Below, piece after piece: positions 40,014-45,356 of a stretch of 45,356 bases of DNA. The translations under genes were made by a program, and so were the position numbers. The notes beneath the pieces were generated by a model. It saw only the letters and a list, made by a program, of their open reading frames with translations. It was not told where the DNA came from and ran no database searches. This DNA comes from Myxococcales bacterium (GTDB lineage Bacteria; Myxococcota_A; Polyangia; Haliangiales; Haliangiaceae). The DNA lies in assembly GCA_028287115.1 (NCBI GenBank), contig JAQBQF010000250.1, forward strand, positions 1-45,356. Reading direction: 5' to 3'. Positions within the stretch are counted from its first letter, which is position 1; every line of letters begins with the position of its first letter.

Positions 40014-42908
40014 GTGTTGGTGCCATCGGCCACCCCGGCCGTCGGGAACAGCCCGCCCCGCTCTGCTTCGGGAAGGCGCTATCGATCGCTCCGCGCAGCC
40101 GCGACCGGCGATGTCGGGCGCGCGATCCAGATGGCGACCGGCGGAGCCGTCGCGTTCGGCGTGATCGAGTACGCGCTGACGCTCTGGACGTACTCGGGCT
40201 CGGTAGAGCTCGCAAACAACGTCGGCCTCGTCGCGCTCACCGCAACCCTGACGCTCTGGCTATGGCTGATCCTCGCGATCGTGACCGCCTGCGCGCTCGT
40301 CGGTGCGCGGCTGTTCGACTGGTACTTCGATCGCGAGCGCGCGTATGCGCCGGGTTGGTACGTTCCGGCGCCGGTCGAACGCGGGATCCGGCGCGGCGTC
40401 CCGCTCGTATGGGGCTGGTTCGTCACCGCGGGCTTGATCGGCGTCGTGATCCAGCGCGCGACGATCGTCGTGCTCGCGACATTCAAGGATCCGCCGCTGA
40501 TCTCTGCCGTGATCGCGGCGTTCGCCCTCGGCGCGATCGCCGTCGCGAGGCCGCTGTGCCGCGTATTCACGCTGGCCGCCGCCGTGGGCGCGGACGCTCT
40601 CGCACCGCGACTCGGTCCGTGGAACCCGCTCGGTCGCTGGCGGCTCGCAGGCACCTTCATCGGCGTCCTCGTGATCTCGGTGATCGGGGTCGTGTGGGCG
40701 ATCTGGCCCGAGTACCGGGCCTCGCTCCACATTCGCTTGGTGATCTCGGTCGTCGTGATCGCGCTCGGCATGGGCGTCGCGGCGCGTACGCGCGAAACCC
40801 GTAAGCGGCGCACTCGGAGCCGTCGCCATGCGCTCGCGATCTCGGCCGCCGCGTGCGCGCTGATGGTCGGGACGCTGTGGAAGTGGGGCGGAGATCCGGG
40901 GACGAAGTACATCGTGATCACCGCGTCGCCGGCGCTCGATGACCTGGTCCAGGTCGTGCGTTACGCGAACGATCTCGATCGCGACGGCTTCGGTTCGCTG
41001 CTCGGCGAGAACGACTGCGCGCCCTTCGACCGCACGATCCATCCCGGCGCGATCGACAAGCCCGACGATGGGATCGATCAGAACTGCGACGGCCACGACT
41101 TCTCGCTGCGCGCGCCGATCGCACCGTCGGGACCGACCTTGCCGGTGCCGCCCGAGTTCAAGAAAGACTGGAACGTCCTGTTCATCACCGTCGATACGCT
41201 CCGCTACGACCACACGACGTTCGGCGGTTACGCGGACAGCCCCAAGCATCGCGACACGACGCCGCTCCTCGACAAGCTCGTCAAGCGATCCACCTCGTTC
41301 ACGTTTTGCAACGCGCCGGCCGCGGGTACGATGGCTTCGATCCCGGCGATCATCACGTCGAAGTACTTCCACTCGGGCATCGCGCTCGACGAGACCAATG
41401 CGCCGGGCACGCCGCCGCGGCTCAAGCCCGAGAACACGCTGCTCGCCGAGATCATGAAGCGCGCCGGCTATCGCACCGCCGTCGTCGCGTCGCACGAGTG
41501 GTGGAATGACTGGGGCATGGAGCAAGGCGTCGACGACTACGACAACACGATCGGCAAGACGTCCGATCCATATCGAGTGGCGGCCGACAAGGTCACCGAT
41601 CACGTGCTCGCGTGGATCTCGCGCGAGCAAGGCCACAAGTGGTTCATGTGGGCGCACTACATCGATCCGCACGGCCGCTACGTCGCGCACCCCGACGTGA
41701 TCGATTACGGCAACTCGGAGCCCGACCTCTACGACGCCGAGATCCGATGGACCGATCAGCAGATCGGGCGGCTCCTCGACGAGCTCAAGCGGCTCCCGAG
41801 CGACGGCAACACGATCATCGTGATCACGAGCGATCACGGCGACAGCATGGGCGAGCACACGGTTCCGCTCGGAACCCACGGCACCGCGCTCTACCGCGAG
41901 CTCCAGCACGTGCCGATGATCTTCTATGTTCCGGATAACAAGCCGCACGTGATCGGCGGTGCGGTCACGAACCTCGACATCGTGCCGACGCTCGCGGAGC
42001 TGTGCGGGATCGACGTCCACGATCTGTCGTTCGAGGGTCATAGCCTCGTCCCGTCGATCTTCTACGGCAAGGAGGACCACGATCGGATCGTGTTCGCCGA
42101 GACCAATGCGCCGAGCCCGCAGCGCGCCGCGATCTCGGAGGCGTGGAAGCTGATCTATTACCTGCACGCAAACCTCTACGAGCTCTATGACCTCAAGAAG
42201 GATCCGTGGGAACACGACAACCTCGCGCCGAAGAATCCAGCGGCGCTGACCGTGATGCGCGAGGCACTCGATGCCTGGCTCGAGCGCGTCGTCTACGCGC
42301 GCGATCCGCTGTTCAACCAAGCCAACGAACGGATCGCCGACGTGCTCCTCAAGACGCCGCCGACCCCGGCGGTCAAGACGGTCGATCAGTCGCTCGATGG
42401 CGGCAAGATCGAGATCATCGGCATCGGGCTCGATCCCGGGCAGACCGTCAAACAAGGCGGCAAGATCGACGTCCACGTCTATTTCGCGGTCCACGACCGG
42501 TCGCAGATCGCCTACAAGTTCCTGCTCGCCGCGTGGCCTGTCGACAAGGCGAGCTGGAAGCCGACCGATCCGGCACCAAGCACGTTGTTCAAGACGTCGC
42601 TGCGGCCGACCGCGGACGGGTTCTTTCCGAGCGATCGCTGGCATGCGAACGAGTACATCCGCGAGCGCTTCACGTTCAACGTGCCGTTCGAGTGGCACGG
42701 CGATGCGATCGCGATCGGCCTCGTCGCGATGGACAACTCGGGCGCGAAAGCCCAGGCCGCGGGGGCCGCCCCCGGCAATGACCCGTCCCTGGCCATCCTT
42801 GGCCTGTTGCCCACGGATGGCCTGGCGGTAAATCAGCCGCCGCCCCCGACCCCTCCCCTGCAACCCCAGGAGATGCATCTGGGAAGCTCGGCCGGCGGGC
42901 GACCGTAG
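40014..42908 (+). CDS. Membrane alkaline-phosphatase/sulfatase-superfamily enzyme with MopE-type motif
   Basis: With GTG 40014 the product is about 964 aa; later starts at 40020 or 40131 are possible, and the longer frame upstream is antisense to the divergent gene. The N-terminal ~300 residues hold several transmembrane helices. A Ca-binding-like motif DLDRDGFGSLLGENDC and GIDQNCDGHD (about 322-360, MopE type) follows, then a sulfatase-fold domain: metal ligands Asp394 (ITVDTLRYDH) and Asp607/His608 (TSDHGDSMGEH), with nucleophile position Thr439 (AAGTMAS). The lack of Cys/Ser-x-Pro-x-Arg excludes a formylglycine sulfatase; it looks more like a phosphoglycerol or phosphoethanolamine transferase. 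The C-terminus is beta-rich and Pro-rich. Confidence 0.85.
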   Translation: MLVPSATPAVGNSPPRSASGRRYRSLRAAATGDVGRAIQMATGGAVAFGVIEYALTLWTYSGSVELANNVGLVALTATLTLWLWLILAIVTACALVGARLFDWYFDRERAYAPGWYVPAPVERGIRRGVPLVWGWFVTAGLIGVVIQRATIVVLATFKDPPLISAVIAAFALGAIAVARPLCRVFTLAAAVGADALAPRLGPWNPLGRWRLAGTFIGVLVISVIGVVWAIWPEYRASLHIRLVISVVVIALGMGVAARTRETRKRRTRSRRHALAISAAACALMVGTLWKWGGDPGTKYIVITASPALDDLVQVVRYANDLDRDGFGSLLGENDCAPFDRTIHPGAIDKPDDGIDQNCDGHDFSLRAPIAPSGPTLPVPPEFKKDWNVLFITVDTLRYDHTTFGGYADSPKHRDTTPLLDKLVKRSTSFTFCNAPAAGTMASIPAIITSKYFHSGIALDETNAPGTPPRLKPENTLLAEIMKRAGYRTAVVASHEWWNDWGMEQGVDDYDNTIGKTSDPYRVAADKVTDHVLAWISREQGHKWFMWAHYIDPHGRYVAHPDVIDYGNSEPDLYDAEIRWTDQQIGRLLDELKRLPSDGNTIIVITSDHGDSMGEHTVPLGTHGTALYRELQHVPMIFYVPDNKPHVIGGAVTNLDIVPTLAELCGIDVHDLSFEGHSLVPSIFYGKEDHDRIVFAETNAPSPQRAAISEAWKLIYYLHANLYELYDLKKDPWEHDNLAPKNPAALTVMREALDAWLERVVYARDPLFNQANERIADVLLKTPPTPAVKTVDQSLDGGKIEIIGIGLDPGQTVKQGGKIDVHVYFAVHDRSQIAYKFLLAAWPVDKASWKPTDPAPSTLFKTSLRPTADGFFPSDRWHANEYIRERFTFNVPFEWHGDAIAIGLVAMDNSGAKAQAAGAAPGNDPSLAILGLLPTDGLAVNQPPPPTPPLQPQEMHLGSSAGGRP

Positions 42909-42921
42909 TAACATCAAGCCT

Positions 42922-43668
42922 ATGGCAGCGTTCTACGACCTCGCGAGCGTGTTTGCGGACCAGATCCGCACCGCCGAGACCGAGGCCGCTCGCATGTACG
43001 AGCCCGTGATCGCGATCGTCACCGATAACAAGGACCCGTCGAAGCTCGGCCGCGTCAAGATCAAGATCCCGGTCCTGTCCGAGACGGACACGACTTTCTG
43101 GGCGCCGATCATCATGCTCGGTGCGAGCAAGAACCGCGGCTGGTTCTTCATCCCCGAGATCGACGACGAAGTGCTCGTGCTGTTCGAGCACGGCGACATG
43201 GATCATCCGCTCGTCGTGGGCGCGCTGTGGAACGGCAAAGACAAGCCACCGGACAAGAATCCCGGCGGTAACCCGCGCCGCGTGATCAAGTCGCGCGCCG
43301 GCTCGAAGATCACGTTCGACGACGACAAGATGCAGATCATCGTCGAGGACGGCGCCGGTAACGGCAAGATCACGTTCGACTCGAACAACAACAAGATCAT
43401 CATCGAAGCGCTCAAGGGCGACGTCTGCTTCCAGTCCCCGAAAGGCGACATGAAGATCGTCGCCAAAGAAGCCGAGCTCAAGGCGACGACCAACCTCGAG
43501 ATTCATGCCGGCAGCGCGATGGCCTGGGGCACCGACGCCGCGGCGAAGGTCAACGGCAACAACGTCACGTTGTCCGGCTCGAAGGTCAACATGAACTGCG
43601 GCAACTCGAGTGCGCCCGCAGCGCCGACCGCGACTCCCAAAGACGTCGAAGATCCCTACGGCTCGTAG
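42922..43668 (+). CDS. Phage baseplate V (gp45/VgrG-like spike) domain protein, orphan
   Basis: The 248-aa protein has the OB-fold of baseplate-assembly protein V or the VgrG neck: GRVKIKIPVLSETDTTFWAPI, FFIPEIDDEVLVLFEHGDMDHPLVVGALWNG. A repetitive beta-strand region follows (SKITFDDDKMQIIVEDGAGN, KITFDSNNNKIIIEA, LEIHAGSAMAWG), probably a trimeric spike. It ends with Ala/Pro-rich sequence. Contractile injection systems need sheath, tube and baseplate genes, and none are nearby. It begins 13 bases after the previous stop and may be co-transcribed with it. It may supply a spike for a system elsewhere or be a relic. Confidence 0.85.
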   Translation: MAAFYDLASVFADQIRTAETEAARMYEPVIAIVTDNKDPSKLGRVKIKIPVLSETDTTFWAPIIMLGASKNRGWFFIPEIDDEVLVLFEHGDMDHPLVVGALWNGKDKPPDKNPGGNPRRVIKSRAGSKITFDDDKMQIIVEDGAGNGKITFDSNNNKIIIEALKGDVCFQSPKGDMKIVAKEAELKATTNLEIHAGSAMAWGTDAAAKVNGNNVTLSGSKVNMNCGNSSAPAAPTATPKDVEDPYGS

Positions 43669-43680
43669 ACGCAGTTCCAG

Positions 43681-45090
43681 CTACTGCGACATCGTGAACT
43701 TCTCGCTCGACGGCACTTTCGGCCCGTGGACCTCTTTCACCGGCGGCATCACGGCGGACGGATCCTTGTTCGTGCCGCGACGGATGTACTCGGTGACTGG
43801 CTTGTAGTTGACGGTCCACTTCTGCTCTTTGACCATCTTCTTGCCGGTATAGAACCGGCGGTAGCGCTTCATCTTGTAGCCGTTGAAGCCGGCTTGATCG
43901 AGCATCGTCTGGCCCTCGGGCATCTCTTCATCGAGCCGCTCTTCCGTTGGATACGGCGTCTCTTCTTCGATCTCGCGCGCGAACTCGACGCGATCCCATG
44001 GACGCTTCTTGCCGAGGATCTCGACGACCGCTTCGCCGTTCGCGACGCGATAGTGCAACACGACCGGGAACTCGTACGGATTCTTGAGGACGAGGTCGGT
44101 GTCGGGCCACACGACCGTCGCATCGAAGCCGAGGGGCGTGTAGACGCTCGGGCGTGAGTGGTTCGTCGTCTTCGGAATCTCGAGCCCGGCGAAGAACGCC
44201 GCGCCGAACAACGTCGTCGAGATCTGGCAGGTACCACCCGCGAGGCCATCGACCATCTCGCCCGCGGTGATCACGTGCGCGATCTTGTAGCCTTCTTTTT
44301 CGGAGCGCTCACCGACGTTGCCGTTGAACGACCACTCGTCATGCGGCTTGAGCACGGTGCCGTTGATCTTCGAAGCCGCGAGCTTCAGGTTGAAGTTGCG
44401 ATCGCGTTCTGTGACCGGAAACTTCGTCACGTAGTGACCCATCACCTGCGAGACGTCGTCGATCCCGAGCGTCTCTTTCGTCACGCTCGCGGGGACCGGC
44501 ACGCCGGCGAGCTCGAAGCTCGCGGCACCCTGGCGCGCGAACGTTTCGATCCGCGGCAGCGATCCCCAGACGTCGATCCCGGCGCCTGGATTGTCGGGCT
44601 GAATGACGCGCTCCTCGAGATCGAGGAACGCATCGGTCGGTGACTTGTCGTAGCGCGCCTTGAGCGCGATCAGCGCCTTGACTGCCTTGTCGCGATCGAG
44701 CTTGACCGGGATCGAGCCCTGCTTCGCGAGCGAGGCGAGGTCGGACTCGCTGACAGCGGAGCCTGCGCGACCGATCTCGGAGGGATCGACTTCGATCCCG
44801 AGCTCGCCCCACGTCAGCTTCGCCACGCCGCCGACGGTCTTGACGTCGACCGAGCGCGCGGTGAACGCACGCAAGGCCGGCGAGATGTCCTTGCTGACGC
44901 TCGCGGGTTTTTCGTTCGAGGGAGCCGGCGTGATCGTCGCCGCGCGCGCTTCACTTCGAGTCGCGACGACGTAGTAGCTGGCGGCGAGGCCTCCCGAAAC
45001 CACGAGCATGCCGCCCGCCAATCCGATGAGGACTGCACCTCGCTGCGTTCCGACTCGCGTACCCGTGGGCGTCTCGGCCATCTCTTTCAT
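43681..45090 (-). CDS. VanW-family protein
   Basis: ATG 45090 has GGAG ten bases upstream; longer in-frame starts run through the 14-bp repeats. The 469-aa product has a transmembrane anchor (about 19-42), a peptidoglycan-binding-like region (about 75-220) and the VanW core: FNLKLAASKINGTVLKPHDE, GGTCQISTTLFGAAFFAGL, RPSVYTPLGFDATVVWPDTD. It ends with a G5-like segment (VKEQKWTVNYKPVTEYIRRG). VanW proteins accompany some vancomycin-resistance operons but are mostly housekeeping envelope proteins of unknown activity, and no van genes are seen here. It is convergent with the baseplate-like gene. Confidence 0.92.
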   Translation of the reverse strand: MKEMAETPTGTRVGTQRGAVLIGLAGGMLVVSGGLAASYYVVATRSEARAATITPAPSNEKPASVSKDISPALRAFTARSVDVKTVGGVAKLTWGELGIEVDPSEIGRAGSAVSESDLASLAKQGSIPVKLDRDKAVKALIALKARYDKSPTDAFLDLEERVIQPDNPGAGIDVWGSLPRIETFARQGAASFELAGVPVPASVTKETLGIDDVSQVMGHYVTKFPVTERDRNFNLKLAASKINGTVLKPHDEWSFNGNVGERSEKEGYKIAHVITAGEMVDGLAGGTCQISTTLFGAAFFAGLEIPKTTNHSRPSVYTPLGFDATVVWPDTDLVLKNPYEFPVVLHYRVANGEAVVEILGKKRPWDRVEFAREIEEETPYPTEERLDEEMPEGQTMLDQAGFNGYKMKRYRRFYTGKKMVKEQKWTVNYKPVTEYIRRGTNKDPSAVMPPVKEVHGPKVPSSEKFTMSQ

Positions 45091-45207
45091 TTTTAACACG
45101 CTCCGGTGCGGATCTCGCCAGTTTGCAGTTCCCTTGCCGGCGAGGCGCTGAGCGAACGCATGTAGTTGGCCGCAGTGTGTCTGGGCGCCCGCACCGAGCG
45201 TGTCATT

Positions 45208-45272
45208 TTCGACGCACCGAGTTCGACGCACCGAGTTCGACGCACCGAGTTCGACGCACCGATTCGACGCAC
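45208..45272. repeat. 14-bp tandem repeat upstream of the VanW gene
   Basis: TTCGACGCACCGAG repeats head to tail from 45208 (copies at 45208, 45222, 45236, 45250, with a shortened one at 45263). It lies about 120-180 bases before the VanW start. It may be a slippage-prone repeat or a regulator array. Confidence 0.85.
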
Positions 45273-45280
45273 TCCACCGG

Positions 45281-45312
45281 ATGCGGTTTGGGTTTCCCTC
45301 TTCCAACCGCAT
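45281..45312. terminator. Inverted repeat near the right edge
   Basis: ATGCGGTT (45281-45288) and AACCGCAT (45305-45312) are perfect 8-bp arms, extendable to 10 pairs with one bulge, around a 16-base loop. It could be a terminator for a gene beyond the edge or an operator; no T-tract is present. Confidence 0.3.
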
Positions 45313-45356
45313 GGTTTGGTTAGGGCGTGAGCTCCCTTGTTCAGCGCAACAAAGTG

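Noticed and set aside
40260..42917. 885-residue minus-strand frame over the phosphatase-superfamily gene
   Set aside because: Same shadow effect; Arg/Asp-rich sequence without motifs.
43681..45090. Vancomycin-resistance locus
   Set aside because: Only a VanW-family protein is present; there is no vanA/H/X or two-component pair, and VanW proteins are widespread outside resistance.
45327..45356. Possible gene starting at GTG 45327 and running off the right edge
   Set aside because: Only ten open codons are visible, with no clear ribosome-binding site or motif.

Overview
The window looks like a chromosomal segment of a high-GC myxobacterium-like organism (Myxococcota, most like the Haliangium/Kofleria group). 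This is inferred from two Hanks-type Ser/Thr kinases with periplasmic or TPR tails, an FHA-GAF sigma54 activator, many short-signal lipoproteins (some Cys-rich), a MopE-type metal-binding motif and an IF-3 with a long acidic tail. No rRNA, transposase, integrase or CRISPR array is seen.

Layout. 1-1145 (minus): translation genes infC and rpmI, with a tiny leader ORF before infC and a nested inverted repeat before rpmI. 1800-1871: tRNA-Val(GAC) with a clear promoter. 2143-9052 (plus): Ser/Thr kinase, TPR protein, FHA-GAF-sigma54 activator and two lipoproteins. 9071-12810 (plus): DEAD-box helicase with a very long disordered insert, then exported MsrB behind a hairpin that covers its Shine-Dalgarno. 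12844-19870: TPR protein (minus), uvrA (plus), second kinase-TPR (plus). 19871-23333 (minus): lipoprotein, Pro/Gln-rich membrane protein, epmA and efp.

23437-27708 (plus) is the most unusual part: a tightly overlapping operon of FHA protein, double zinc-ribbon acidic protein, E1-like adenylyltransferase lacking its N-terminal arm, ubiquitin-like/MoaD protein with four residues after its GG, a 127-aa degenerate E1 fragment that carries the missing arm, JAMM peptidase, LarE sulfurtransferase and an M15-like peptidase. I read it as a sulfur-carrier (CysO/Mec-like) or ubiquitin-like system with a split E1, feeding LarE instead of a cysteine synthase.

27705-33516: TPR protein and sigma factor head to head and both apparently 5'-shortened, FMN glutamate-synthase-family protein, oligoribonuclease, and a lipoprotein with clan-CD-protease-like motifs. 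33616-36477: glycogen genes glgC-glgA. 36478-37504: a gene-free kilobase between convergent genes, packed with ordered repeats: a 108-bp tandem repeat, TACGTG sites about 22 bp apart, six GTCCG/CGGAC palindromes exactly 21-22 bp apart, and DnaA-box-like sites. 37505-45090: Sel1-repeat lipoprotein, polytopic glycosyltransferase-like protein, membrane alkaline-phosphatase-superfamily enzyme, orphan phage-baseplate-V-like protein and VanW protein. The right edge holds a 14-bp tandem repeat and an inverted repeat.
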